Shown here in pieces: positions 11,293-24,292 of a stretch of DNA of 64,000 nt. Position 1 is the first letter of the stretch, and every line of letters begins with the position of its first letter. Source of the DNA: Nomia melanderi (Eukaryota > Arthropoda > Insecta > Hymenoptera > Halictidae). The stretch lies in assembly GCF_051020985.1 (NCBI RefSeq), contig NW_027475134.1, forward strand, positions 3,844,001 to 3,908,000, read 5' to 3'. The notes beneath the pieces were generated by a model, which saw nothing but the letters and a program-made list of their open reading frames with translations, was not told the origin of the DNA and searched no databases. The position numbers were made by a program, and so were the translations under genes.

Positions 11293-12460
11293 TCTGTGCA
11301 GCGGGAACAACCTCGGACCACCAGGGGCCGAGAAAACCGCAGTCTCATGGGGCCGGACACTCAGGGTCAGGGAAAAATCCAATATATATCTGGTGATATC
11401 TCGGGCGCTATTAGAGATAGCGCAATAAGCCAAAGGGAATTATCTGCAGGAGGCCCTGGCGCATGCATCAGTGCAGCGGGAACGACCTAGGACCACCAGG
11501 GGCCGAGAAAACCACAGTCTCATGGGGCCGGACACTCAGGGTCAGGGGAAAATCCAATATATATCTGGTGATATCTCGGGTGCTATTAGAGATAGCGCAA
11601 TAAATCAAAGTGCATTGTCTGTAGGAGGCCCTGGCGCATGAATCTGTGCAGCGGGAACGACCTCGGAACACCAGGGGCCGAGAAAACCACCGTCTCATGG
11701 GGCAGGACACTCAGTGTCAGAGAAAAATCCAATATATATCTGGTGATATCTCGGGTGCTATTACAGATAGCGCAATAAACTAAAGTGAATTATCTGCAGG
11801 AGGCCCTGGCGCATGAATGTGTGCAGCGGGAACGACCTCGGACCACCAGGGGCCGAGAAAGCAGCAGTCTCATGGGGCCGGACACTCAGGGTCAGGGGAA
11901 AATCCAATATATATCTGGTGATATCTCGGGTGCTATTACAGATAGAGCAATAAATCAAAGTGCATTGTCTGTAGGAGGCCCTGGTGCATGAATCTGTGCA
12001 GCGGGAACGACCTAGGACTACCAGGGGCCGAGAAAACTACAGTCTCATGGTGCCGCACACTCAGGGTCAGGGGAAAATCCAATATATATCTGGTGATATC
12101 TCGGGTGCTATTAGAGATAGCGCAATAAACCAAGGTGAATTATCTGCAGGAGGCCCTGGCGCATGAATCTGTGCAACGGGAACGACCCCGGACCACCAGG
12201 GGCCGAGAAAACGACAGTCTCAAGGGGCCGGACACTCAGGGTCAGGGGAAAATCCAATATATATCTGGTTATATCTCGGGTGCTATTACAGATAGCGCAA
12301 TAAATCAAAGTGCATTGTCTGTAGGAGGCCCTGGCGCATGAATCTGTGCAGCGGGAACGACCTAGGACCACCAGGGGCCGAGAAAACCACAGTCTTATGG
12401 GGCCGGACATTCAGGGTCAGGGGAAAATCCAATATATATCTGGTGATATCTCGGGTGCTA
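11293..12460 (+). repeat. Mosaic satellite segment
   Basis: The first part, to about 11,750, repeats 9,720-10,180 at a 1,574-bp offset. The rest resembles 22.4-24.4 kb: a recombinant class C-like monomer near 11,760, GGTGCATGAATC near 11,985, GTGCCGCACACTC near 12,050 and GGTTATATCTCGG near 12,268. The switch of affinity between neighbouring blocks marks an old exchange junction. Confidence 0.7.
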
Positions 12461-15259
12461 TTAGAGATAGCGCAATAAATAAAAGTGCATTGTCTGTAGG
12501 AGGCCCTGGCGCATGAATCTGTGCAGCGGGGACGACCTCGGAACACCAGGGGCCGAGAAAACCACAGTCTTATGGGGCCGGACACTCAGGGTCAGTGAAA
12601 AATCCAATATATATCTGGTGATATCTCGGGTGCTATTACAGATAGCGCAATAAATCAAAGTGCATTGTCTGTAGGAGGCCCTGGCGCATGAATCTGTGCA
12701 GCGGGAACGACCTCGGACCACCAGCGGCCGAGAAAACCACAGTCTCATGGGGCCGGACACTCAGGGTCAGGGGAAAATCCAGTATATATCTGGTGATATC
12801 TCGGGTGCTATTAGAGATAGCGCAATAGACCAAAGTGAATTATCTGCAGGAGGCCCTGGCGCATGAATCTGTGCAGCGGGAACGACCTCGGACCACCAGG
12901 GGCCGAAAAAACCACAGTCTCATGGGGCCGGACGCTCAGGGTCAGTGAAAAATCCAATATATATCTGGTGATATCTCGGGTGCTATTAGAGATAGCGCAA
13001 TAAATCAAAGTGAATTATCTGCAGGAGGCCCTGGCGCATGAATCTGTGCAACGGGAACGACCTCGGACCACCAGGGGCCGAGAAAACCACAGTCTCATGG
13101 GGCCGGATACTCAGGGTCAGGGGAAAATCCAATATAGATCTGGTGATATCTCGGGTGCTATTACAGATAGCGCAATAAATCATAGTGCATTGTCTGTAGG
13201 AGGCCCTGGCGCATGAATCTGGCCAGCGGGAACGACCTCGGACCACCAGCGGCCGAGAAAACCACCGTCTCATGGGGCCGGACACTCAGGGTCGGGGAAA
13301 AATCCAATATATATCTGGTGATATCTCGGGTGCTATTAGAGATAGCGCAATAAACCAAAGTGAATTGTCTGCAGGAGGCCCTGGCGCATGAATCTGTGCA
13401 GCGGGAACGACCACGGATCACCAGGGGCCGAGAAAACCGCAGTCTCATGGGGCCGGACACTCAGGGTCAGGGAAAAATCCAATATATATCTGGTGATATC
13501 TCGGGCGCTATTAGAGATAGCGCAATAAATCAAAGTGCATTGTCTGTAGGAGGCCCTGGCGCATGAATCTGTGCAGCGGGAACGACCTAGGACCACCAGG
13601 GGCCGAGAAAACTACAGTCTCATGGGGCCGGACACTCAGGGTCAGGGGAAAATCCAATATATATCTGGTGATATCTCGGGTGCTATTAGAGATAGCGCAA
13701 TAAACCAAGGTGAATTATCTGCAGGAGGCCCTGGCGCATGAATCTGTGCAACGGGAACGACCTCGGACCACCAGGGGCCGCGAAAACGACAGTCTCAAGG
13801 GGCCGGACACGCAGGGTCAGGGGAAAATCCAATATATATCTGGTGATATCTCTGGTGCTATTACAGATAGCGCAATAAATCAAAGTACATTGTCTGTAGG
13901 AGGCCCTGGCGCATAAATGTGGCCAGCGGGACGACCTCGGACCATCAGGGGCCGAGAAAACCACCGTCTCATGGGGCCGGACACTCAGGGTCAGGGGAGA
14001 ATCCAATATTTATCTGGTGATATCTTGGGTGCTATTACAGATAGCGCAATAAATCAAAGTGCATTGTCTGTAGGAGGCCCTGGCGGATGAATCTGTGCAG
14101 CGGGAACGACCTCGGACCACCAGGGGCCGAGAAAACCACCGTCCCGAGGGGCCGGACACTTAGGGTCAGTGAAAAATCCAATATCTATCTGGTGATATCT
14201 CGGGTGCTATTACAGATAGCGCAATAAATCAAAGTGAATTATCTGCAGGAGGCCCTGGCGCATGAATCTGTGCAAGGGGAACGACCTCGGACCACCAGGG
14301 GCCGAGAAAACCACAGTCTCATGGGGCCGGACACACAGGGTCAGGGAAAAATTCAATATATATCTGGTGATATCTTGGGTGCTATTAGAGATAGCGCAAT
14401 AAACCAAAGTGAATTATCTGCAGGAGGCCCTGGCGCATGAATCTGTGCAACGGGAACGACCTCGGACCGCCAGGGGTCGAAAAAACCACAGTCTCATGGG
14501 GCCGGACACTCAGGGTCAGGGAAAAATCCAATATATATCTGGTGATATCTCGGGTGCTATTACAGATAGCGCAATAAATCAAAGTGCATTGTCTGTAGGA
14601 GGCCCTGGCGCATGAATCTGTGCAGCGGGAACGACCTCGGACCACCAGGGGCCGTGAAAACCACAGTCTCATGGGGCCGGACACTCAGGGTCAGGGGAAA
14701 ATCCAATATATATCTGCTGATATCTCGGGTGCTATTAAAGATAGCGCAATAAACTAAAGTGAATTATCTGCAGGAGGCCCTGGCGCATGAATGTGTGCAG
14801 CGGGAACGACCTCGGACCACCAGGGGCCGAGAAAACCGCAGTCTCATGTTGCCGGACACTCAGGGTCAGGGAAAAATCCAATATATATCTGGTGATATCT
14901 CGGGCGCTATTAGAGATAGCGCAATAAGCCAAAGGGAATTATCTGCAGGAGGCCCTGGCGCATGCATCAGTGCAGCGGGAACGACCTAGGACCACCAGGG
15001 GCCGAGAAAACCACAGTCTCATGGGGCCGGACACTCAGGGTCAGGGGAAAATCCAATATATATCTGGTGATATCTCGGGTGCTATTAGAGATAGCGCAAT
15101 AAACCAAGGTGAATTATCTGCAGGAGGCCCTGGCGCATGAATCTGTGCAACGGGAACGACCCCGGACCACCAGGGGCCGAGAAAACGACAGTCTCAAGGG
15201 GCCGGACACTCAGGGTCAGGGGAAAATCCAATATATATCTGGTTATATCTCGGGTGGTA
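12461..15259 (+). repeat. HOR unit A, about 16 monomers (2,799 bp)
   Basis: The unit recurs at 15,260 with an offset of 2,799 bp. It contains the 174-bp marker monomer near 13,929 (GGGACGACC with CATAAATGTGGCC and GACCATCAGG), the CCGTCCCGAGGGG monomer near 14,143, the GTGCAAGGGG monomer near 14,273 and a class C monomer at 14,699. The same ordered markers appear in units B and C and in part at 24.3-26.1 kb. Confidence 0.8.
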
Positions 15260-17708
15260 TTACAGATAGCGCAATAAATCAAAGTGCATTGTCTGTAGGA
15301 GGCCCTGGCGCATGAATCTGTGCAGCGGGAACGACCTAGGACCACCAGGGGCCGAGAAAACCACAGTCTTATGGGGCCGGACACTCAGGGTCAGTGAAAA
15401 ATCCAATATATATCTGGTGATATCTCGGGTGCTATTACAGATAGCGCAATAAATCAAAGTGCATTGTCTGTAGGAGGCCCTGGCGCATGAATCTGTGCAG
15501 CGGGAACGACCTCGGACCACCAGCGGCCGAGAAAACCACAGTCTCATGGGGCCGGACACTCAGGGTCAGGGGAAAATCCAGTATATATCTGGTGATATCT
15601 CGGGTGCTATTAGAGATAGCGCAATAGACCAAAGTGAATTATCTGCAGGAGGCCCTGGCGCATGAATCTGTGCAGCGGGAACGACCTCGGACCACCAGGG
15701 GCCGAAAAAACCACAGTCTCATGGGGCCGGACGCTCAGGGTCAGTGAAAAATCCAATATATATCTGGTGATATCTCGGGTGCTATTAGAGATAGCGCAAT
15801 AAATCAAAGTGAATTAACTGCAGGAGGCCCTGGCGCATGAATCTGTGCAACGGGAACGACCTCGGACCACCAGGGGCCGAGAAAACCACAGTCTCATGGG
15901 GCCGGATACTCAGGGTCAGGGGAAAATCCAATATAGATCTGGTGATATCTCGGGTGCTATTACAGATAGCGCAATAAATCATAGTGCATTGTCTGTAGGA
16001 GGCCCTGGCGCATGAATCTGGCCAGCGGGAACGACCTCGGACCACCAGCGGCCGAGAAAACCACCGTCTCATGGGGCCGGACACTCAGGGTCGGGGAAAA
16101 ATCCAATATATATCTGGTGATATCTCGGGTGCTATTAGAGATAGCGCAATAAACCAAAGTGAATTGTCTGCAGGAGGCCCTGGCGCATGAATCTGTGCAG
16201 CGGGAACGACCACGGATCACCAGGGGCCGAGAAAACCGCAGTCTCATGGGGCCGGACACTCAGGGTCAGGGAAAAATCCAATATATATCTGGTGATATCT
16301 CGGGCGCTATTAGAGATAGCGCAATAAATCAAAGTGCATTGTCTGTAGGAGGCCCTGGCGCATGAATCTGTGCAGCGGGAACGACCTAGGACCACCAGGG
16401 GCCGAGAAAACTACAGTCTCATGGGGCCGGACACTCAGGGTCAGGGGAAAATCCAATATATATCTGGTGATATCTCGGGTGCTATTAGAGGTAGCGCAAT
16501 AAACCAAGGTGAATTATCTGCAGGAGGCCCTGGCGCATGAATCTGTGCAACGGGAACGACCTCGGACCACCAGGGGCCGCGAAAACGACAGTCTCAAGGG
16601 GCCGGACACTCAGGGTCAGGGGAAAATCCAATATATATCTGGTGATATCTCTGGTGCTATTACAGATAGCGCAATAAATCAAAGTACATTGTCTGTAGGA
16701 GGCCCTGGCGCATAAATGTGGCCAGCGGGACGACCTCGGACCATCAGGGGCCGAGAAAACCACCGTCCCGAGGGGCCGGACACTTAGGGTCAGTGAAAAA
16801 TCCAATATCTATCTGGTGATATCTCGGGTGCTATTACAGATAGCGCAATAAATCAAAGTGAATTATCTGCTGGAGGCCCTGGCGCATGAATCTGTGCAAG
16901 GGGAACGACCTCGGACCACCAGGGGCCGAGAAAACCACAGTCTCATGGGGCCGGACACACAGGGTCAGGGAAAAATTCAATATATATCTGGTGATATCTT
17001 GGGTGCTATTAGAGATAGCGCAATAAACCAAAGTGAATTATCTGCAGGAGGCCCTGGCGCATGAATCTGTGCAACGGGAACGACCTCGGACCACCAGGGG
17101 TCGAAAAAACCACAGTCTCATGGGGCCGGACACTCAGGGTCAGGGAAAAATCCAATATATATCTGGTGATATCTCGGGTGCTATTACAGATAGCGCAATA
17201 AATCAAAGTGCATTGTCTGTAGGAGGCCCTGGCGCATGAATCTGTGCAGCGGGAACGACCTCGGACCACCAGGGGCCGTGAAAACCACAGTCTCATGGGG
17301 CCGGACACTCAGGGTCAGGGGAAAATCCAATATATATCTGCTGATATCTCGGGTGCTATTAAAGATAGCGCAATAAACTAAAGTGAATTATCTGCAGGAG
17401 GCCCTGGCGCATGAATGTGTGCAGCGGGAACGACCTCGGACCACCAGGGGCCGAGAAAACCGCAGTCTCATGTTGCCGGTCACTCAGGGTCAGGGAAAAA
17501 TCCAATATATATCTGGTGATATCTCGGGCGCTATTAGAGATAGCGCAATAAGCCAAAGGGAATTATCTGCAGGAGGCCCTGGCGCATGCATCAGTGCAGC
17601 GGGAACGACCTAGGACCACCAGGGGCCGAGAAAACCACAGTCTCATGGGGCCGGACACTCAGGGTCAGGGGAAAATCCAATATATATCTGGTGATATCTC
17701 GGGTGCTA
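15260..17708 (+). repeat. HOR unit B, about 14 monomers
   Basis: Follows unit A in the same order, but one monomer is missing after the 174-bp marker near 16,729. In unit A the marker monomer is followed by an ATATTTATC monomer and then the CCGTCCCGAGGGG monomer; in unit B the marker fuses straight into CCGTCCCGAGGGG near 16,766. Downstream offsets to unit A therefore drop from 2,799 to 2,624. A loss of exactly one monomer is the expected product of unequal exchange between homologous positions. Confidence 0.8.
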
Positions 17709-20332
17709 TTAGAGATAGCGCAATAAATCAAAGTGCATTGTCTGTAGGAGGCCCTGGCGCATGAATCTGTGCAGCGGGAACGACCTCGGAACACCAGGGG
17801 CCGAGAAAACCACCGTCTCATGGGGCAGGACACTCAGGGTCAGTGAAAAATCCAATATATATCTGGTGATATCTCGGGTGCTATTACAGATAGCGCAATA
17901 AATCAAAGTGCATTGTCTGTAGGAGACGCTGGCGCATGAACCTGTGCAGCGGGAACGTTCTTGGACCACCAGGGGCCGAGAAAACGACCGTCTCATCGGG
18001 CCGGACGCTCAGGGTCAGTGAAAAATCCAATATATATCTGGTGATATCTCGGGTGCTATTAGAGACAGCGCAATAAACCGAAGTGAATTATCTGCAGGAG
18101 GCCCTGGCGCATGAATCTGTGCAACGGGAACGACCTCGGACCACCAGGGGCCGAAAAAACCACAGTCTCATGGGGCCGGACGCTCAGGGTCAGTGAAAAA
18201 TCCAATATATATCTGGTGATATCTCGGGTGCTATTAGAGATAGCGCAATAAATCAAAGTGAATTATCTGCAGGAGGCCCTGGCGCATGAATCTGTGCAAC
18301 GGGAACGACCTCGGACCACCAGGGGCCGAGAAAACCACAGGCTCATGGGGCCGGATACTCAGGGTCAGGGGAAAATCCAATATAGATCTGGTGATATCTC
18401 GGGTGCTATTACAGATAGCGCAATAAATCATAGTGCATTGTCTGTAGGAGGCCCTGGCGCATGAATCTGGCCAGCGGGAACGACCTCGGACCACCAGCGG
18501 CCGAGAAAACCACCGTCTCATGGGGCCGGACACTCAGGGTCGGGGAAAAATCCAATATATATCTGGTGATATCTCGGGTGCTATTAGAGATAGCGCAATA
18601 AACCAAAGTGAATTGTCTGCAGGAGGCCCTGGCGCATGAATCTGTGCAGCGGGAACGACCACGGATCACCAGGGGCCGAGAAAACCGCAGTCTCATGGGG
18701 CCGGACACTCAGGGTCAGGGAAAAATCCAATATATATCTGGTGATATCTCGGGCGCTATTAGAGATAGCGCAATAAATCAAAGTGCATTGTCTGTAGGAG
18801 GCCCTGGCGCATGAATCTGTGCAGCGGGAACGACCTCGGACCACCAGGGGCCGAGAAAACTACAGTCTCATGGGGCCGGACACTCAGGGTCAGGGGAAAA
18901 TCCAATATATATCTGGTGATATCTCGGGTGCTATTAGAGATAGCGCAATAAACCAAGGTGAATTATCTGCAGGAGGCCCTGGCGCATGAATCTGTGCAAC
19001 GGGAACGACCTCGGACCACCAGGGGCCGCGAAAACGACAGTCTCAAGGGGCCGGACACTCAGGGTCAGGGGAAAATCCAATATATATCTGGTGATATCTC
19101 TGGTGCTATTACAGATAGCGCAATAAATCAAAGTACATTGTCTGTAGGAGGCCCTGGCGCATAAATGTGGCCAGCGGGACGACCTCGGACCATCAGGGGC
19201 CGAGAAAACCACCGTCTCATGGGGCCGGACACTCAGGGTCAGGGGAGAATCCAATATTTATCTGGTGATATCTTGGGTGCTATTACAGATAGCGCAATAA
19301 ATCAAAGTGCATTGTCTGTAGGAGGCCCTGGCGCATGAATCTGTGCAGCGGGAACGACCTCGGACCACCAGGGGCCGAGAAAACCACCGTCCCGAGGGGC
19401 CGGACACTTAGGGTCAGTGAAAAATCCAATATCTATCTGGTGATATCTCGGGTGCTATTACAGATAGCGCAATAAATCAAAGTGAATTATCTGCTGGAGG
19501 CCCTGGCGCATGAATCTGTGCAAGGGGAACGACCTCGGACCACCAGGGGCCGAGAAAACCACAGTCTCATGGGGCCGGACACACAGGGTCAGGGAAAAAT
19601 TCAATATATATCTGGTGATATCTTGGGTGCTATTAGAGATAGCGCAATAAACCAAAGTGAATTATCTGCAGGAGGCCCTGGCGCATGAATCTGTGCAACG
19701 GGAACGACCTCGGACCACCGGGGGTCGAAAAAACCACAGTCTCATGGGGCCGGACACTCAGGGTCAGGGAAAAATCCAATATATATCTGGTGATATCTCG
19801 GGTGCTATTACAGATAGCGCAATAAATCAAAGTGCATTGTCTGTAGGAGGCCCTGGCGCATGAATCTGTGCAGCGGGAACGACCTCGGACCACCAGGGGC
19901 CGTGAAAACCACAGTCTCATGGGGCCGGACACTCAGGGTCAGGGGAAAATCCAATATATATCTGCTGATATCTCGGGTGCTATTAAAGATAGCGCAATAA
20001 ACTAAAGTGAATTATCTGCAGGAGGCCCTGGCGCATGAATGTGTGCAGCGGGAACGACCTCGGACCACCAGGGGCCGAGAAAACCGCAGTCTCATGTTGC
20101 CGGACACTCAGGGTCAGGGAAAAATCCAATATATATCTGGTGATATCTCGGGCGCTATTAGAGATAGCGCAATAAGCCAAAGGGAATTATCTGCAGGAGG
20201 CCCTGGCGCATGCATCAGTGCAGCGGGAACGACCTAGGACCACCAGGGGCCGAGAAAACCACAGTCTCATGGGGCCGGACACTCAGGGTCAGGGGAAAAT
20301 CCAATATATATCTGGTGATATCTCGGGTGCTA
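17709..20332 (+). repeat. HOR unit C, 15 monomers (2,624 bp)
   Basis: Carries the 174-bp marker near 19,178, the CCGTCCCGAGGGG monomer near 19,390, the GTGCAAGGGG monomer near 19,520 and a class C monomer at 19,947. From about 16.8 to 18.1 kb, sequence repeats at 19.4-20.7 kb with a 2,624-bp offset. Between 18.06 and 19.2 kb it repeats 15.6-16.7 kb with a 2,449-bp offset (14 monomers minus one base). The unit length thus varies between 14 and 16 monomers. Confidence 0.8.
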
Positions 20333-20996
20333 TTAGAGATAGCGCAATAAATCAAAGTGCATTGTCTGTAGGAGGCCCTGGCGCATGAATCTGTGCAGCG
20401 GGAACGACCTCGGAACACCAGGGGCCGAGAAAACCACCGTCTCATGGGGCAGGACACTCAGGGTCAGTGAAAAATCCAATATATATCTGGTGATATCTCG
20501 GGTGCTATTACAGATAGCGCAATAAATCAAAGTGCATTGTCTGTAGGAGACGCTGGCGCATGAACCTGTGCAGCGGGAACGTTCTCGGACCACCAGGGGC
20601 CGAGAAAACGACCGTCTCATCGGGCCGGACGCTCAGGGTCAGTGAAAAATCCAATATATATCTGGTGATATCTCGGGTGCTATTAGAGACAGCGCAATAA
20701 ACCGAAGTGAATTATCTGCAGGAGGCCCTGGCGCATGAATCTGTGCAACGGGAACGACCTCGGACCACCAGGGGCCGAGAAAACCACAGTCTCATGGGGC
20801 CGGATACTCAGGGTCAGGCGAAAATCCAATATAGATCTGGTGATATCTCGGGTGCTATTACAGATAGCGCAATAAATCATAGTGCATTGTCTGTAGGAGG
20901 CCCTGGCGCATGAATCTGGCCAGCGGGAACGACCTCGGACCACCAGCGGCCGAGAAAACCACCGTCTCATGGGGCCGGACACTCAGGGTCGGGGAA
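20333..20996 (+). repeat. HOR unit D, truncated
   Basis: Begins like unit C (17,709), but the monomer found at about 18,059-18,233 is missing, so sequence from about 20,683 matches 18,234 onward. After roughly four monomers the HOR order is lost and a rare-variant monomer follows at 20,997. This is the right edge of the 15-mer domain in its clean form. Confidence 0.7.
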
Positions 20997-21171
20997 AAAT
21001 CCAATATATATCTGGTGATATCTCGGGTGCTATTAGAGATAGCGCAATAAACCAAAGTGAATTGTCTGCAGGAGGCCCTGTCGCATGAATCTGTGCAGCG
21101 GGAACGATCTCGGACCATCAGGGGCCGAGACATCCACCGTCTCATGGGGCCGGACACTCAGGGTCAGGGAA
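20997..21171 (+). repeat. Rare-variant monomer (site 1 of 3)
   Basis: Combines TTGTCTGCAGGAGG with AACGATCTCGG, GACCATCAGG and GAGACATCCACCG. The same combination is present at 26,421-26,595 and 58,278-58,452 and was not seen elsewhere. At all three places it follows a CCAGCGGCCG/GGTCGGGGAA monomer, so at least a two-monomer haplotype is shared over 37 kb. Confidence 0.8.
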
Positions 21172-21933
21172 AAATCCAATATATATCTGGTGATATCTCG
21201 GGTGCTATTACAGATAGCGCAATAAATCAAAGTGCATTGTCTGTAGGAGGCCCTGGCGCATGAATCTGTGCAGCGGGAACGACCTCGGACCACCAGGGGC
21301 CGAGAAAACCACAGTCTCATCGGGCCGGACAATCAGGGTCAGGGGAAAATCCAATATATATCTGGTGATATCTCGGGTGCTATTACAGATAGCGCAATAA
21401 ATCAAATTGCATTGTCTGTAGGAGGCCCTGGCGCATAAATGTGGACAGCGGGAACGACCTCGGACCATCAGGGGCCGAGAAAACCACCGTCTTATGGGGC
21501 CGGACACTCAGGGTCAGGGGAAAATCCAATATTTATCTGGTGATATCTTGGGTGCTATTACAGATAGCGTAATAAATCAAAGTGCATTGTCTGTAGGAGG
21601 CCCTGGCGCATGAATCTGTGCAGCGGGAACGACCTCGGACCACCAGGGGCCGAAAAAACCACAGTCTCATGGGGCCGGACACTCAGGGTCAGGGAAAAAT
21701 CCAATATATATCTTGTGATATCTCGGGTGCTATTACAGATAGCGCAATAAATCAATGTGCATTGTCTGTAGGAGGCCCTGGCGCATGAATGTGTGCAGCG
21801 GGAACGACCTCGGGCCACCAGGAGCCGAGAAAACCGCAGTCTCATGGGGCCGGACACTCAGGGTCAGGGAAAAATCCAATATATATCTGGTGATATCTCG
21901 GGCGCTATTAGAGATAGCGCAATAAGCCAAAGG
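21172..21933 (+). repeat. Mosaic satellite segment
   Basis: Monomers linking the 15-mer domain to the 7-mer tandem. One has CATAAATGTGGACAGC and GACCATCAGG (near 21,435), a type also found near 3,415, 27,035 and 29,836. Another has AATCAATGTGC near 21,752. No HOR is evident within it and no non-satellite sequence is present. Confidence 0.7.
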
Positions 21934-23158
21934 GAATTATCTGCAGGAGGCCCTGGCGCATGCATCTGTGCAGCGGGAACGACCTAGGACCACCAGGGAC
22001 CGAGAAAACCACCGTCTCATGGGGCCGGACACTCAGGGTCAGGGAAAAATCCAATATATATCTGTTGATATCTCGGGCGCTATTAGAGATAGCGCAATAA
22101 ACCAAAGTGAATTATCTGCAGGAGGCCCTGGCGCATGAATCTGTGCAGCGGGAACGACCTCGGACCACCAGGGGCCGAGAAAACCACCGTCTCATGGGGC
22201 CGGACACTCAGGGTCAGGGAAAAATCCAATATATATCTGGTGATATCTCGGGTGCTATTAGAGATAGCGCAATAAACCAAAGTGAGTTATCTGCAGGAGG
22301 CCCTGGCGCCTGAAGCTGTGCAGCGGGAACGACCTCGGACCACCAGGGGACGAGAAAACCACAGTCTCATGGGGCCGGACACTCAGGGTCAGGGGAAAAT
22401 CCAATATATATCTGGTGATATCTCGGGTGCTATTAAAGATAGCGCAATAAACTAAAGTGAATTATCTGCAGGAGGCCCTGGCGCATGAATGTGTGCAGCG
22501 GGAACGACCTCGGACCACCAGGGGCCGAGAAAACCGCAGTCTCATGGGGCCGGACACTCAGGGTCAGGGGAAAATCCAATATATATCTGGTGATATCTCG
22601 GGTGCTATTACAGATAGAGCAATAAATCAAAGTGCATTGTCTGTAGGAGGCCCTGGTGCATGAATCTGTGAAGCGGGAACGACCTAGGACCACCAGGGGC
22701 CGAGAAAACTACAGTCTCATGGTGCCGCACACTCAGGGTCAGGGGAAAATCCAATATATATCTGGTGATATCTCGGGTGCTATTAGAGATAGCGCAATAA
22801 ACCAAGGTGAATTATCTGCAGGAGGCCCTGGCGCATGAATCTGTGCAGCGGGAACGACCCCGGACCACCAAGGGCCGAGAAAACGACAGTCTCAAGGGGC
22901 CGGACACTCAGGGTCAGGGGAAAATCCAATATATATCTGGTTATATCTCGGGTGCTATTACAGATAGCGCAATAAATCAAAGTGCATTGTCTGTAGGAGG
23001 CCCTGGCGCATGAATCTGTGCAGCGGGAACGACCTAGGACCACCAGGGGCCGAGAAAACCACAGTCTCATGGGGCCGGACACTCAGGGTCAGGGGAAAAT
23101 CCAGTATATATCTGGTGATATCTCGGGTGCTATTAGAGATAGCGCAATAGACCAAAGT
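21934..23158 (+). repeat. 7-mer HOR, copy 1 (1,225 bp)
   Basis: Seven monomers repeated from 23,159 at an offset of exactly 1,225 bp. Markers are TCTGTTGATATC near 22,062, GGCGCCTGAAGC near 22,307, a class C monomer at 22,397, GGTGCATGAATC near 22,654, GTGCCGCACACTC near 22,723 and GGTTATATC near 22,940. The left edge is set by AAAGGGAATT (21,931) against AAAGTGAATT in copy 2. Confidence 0.85.
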
Positions 23159-24292
23159 GAATTATCTGCAGGAGGCCCTGGCGCATGCATCTGTGCAGCG
23201 GGAACGACCTAGGACCACCAGGGACCGAGAAAACCACCGTCTCATGGGGCCGGACACTCAGGGTCAGGGAAAAATCCAATATATATCTGTTGATATCTCG
23301 GGCGCTATTAGAGATAGCGCAATAAACCAAAGTGAATTATCTGCAGGAGGCCCTGGCGCATGAATCTGTGCAGCGGGAACGACCTCGGACCACCAGGGGC
23401 CGAGAAAACCACCGTCTCATGGGGCCGGACACTCAGGGTCAGGGAAAAATCCAATATATATCTGGTGATATCTCGGGTGCTATTAGAGATAGCGCAATAA
23501 ACCAAAGTGAGTTATCTGCAGGAGGCCCTGGCGCCTGAAGCTGTGCAGCGGGAACGACCTCGGACCACCAGGGGCCGAGAAAACCACAGTCTCATGGGGC
23601 CGGACACTCAGGGTCAGGGGAATATCCAATATATATCTGGTGATATCTCGGGTGCTATTAAAGATAGCGCAATAAACTAAAGTGAATTATCTGCAGGAGG
23701 CCCTGGCGCATGAATGTGTGCAGCGGGAACGACCTCGGACCACCAGGGGCCGAGAAAACCGCAGTCTCATGGGGCCGGACACTCGGGGTCAGGGGAAAAT
23801 CCAATATATATCTGGTGATATCTCGGGTGCTATTACAGATAGAGCAATAAATCAAAGTGCATTGTCTGTAGGAGGCCCTGGTGCATGAATCTGTGAAGCG
23901 GGAACGACCTAGGACCACCAGGGGCCGAGAAAACTACAGTCTCATGGTGCCGCACACTCAGGGTCAGGGGAAAATCCAATATATATCTGGTGATATCTCG
24001 GGTGCTATTAGAGATAGCGCAATAAACCAAGGTGAATTATCTGCAGGAGGCCCTGGCGCATGAATCTGTGCAGCGGGAACGACCCCGGACCACCAGGGGC
24101 CGAGAAAACGACAGTCTCAAGGGGCCGGACACTCAGGGTCAGGGGAAAATCCAATATATATCTGGTTATATCTCGGGTGCTATTACAGATCGCGCAATAA
24201 ATCAAAGTGCATTGTCTGTAGGAGGCCCTGGCGCATGAATCTGTGCAGCGGGAACGACCTAGGACCACCAGGGGCCGAGAAAACCACAGTCT
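23159..24292 (+). repeat. 7-mer HOR, copy 2 (incomplete)
   Basis: Repeats 21,934 onward at 1,225 bp and ends at 24,292, where CTTATGG replaces CTCATGG, giving about 1.93 unit lengths in total. Single-base differences seen include GGGGCCGAG against GGGGACGAG near 22,350, GAATATCC near 23,621, ACTCGGGG near 23,784 and GATCGCGCAA near 24,190. This is older than the 1,401-bp and 2,802-bp tandems but still above 99% identity. Confidence 0.85.
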
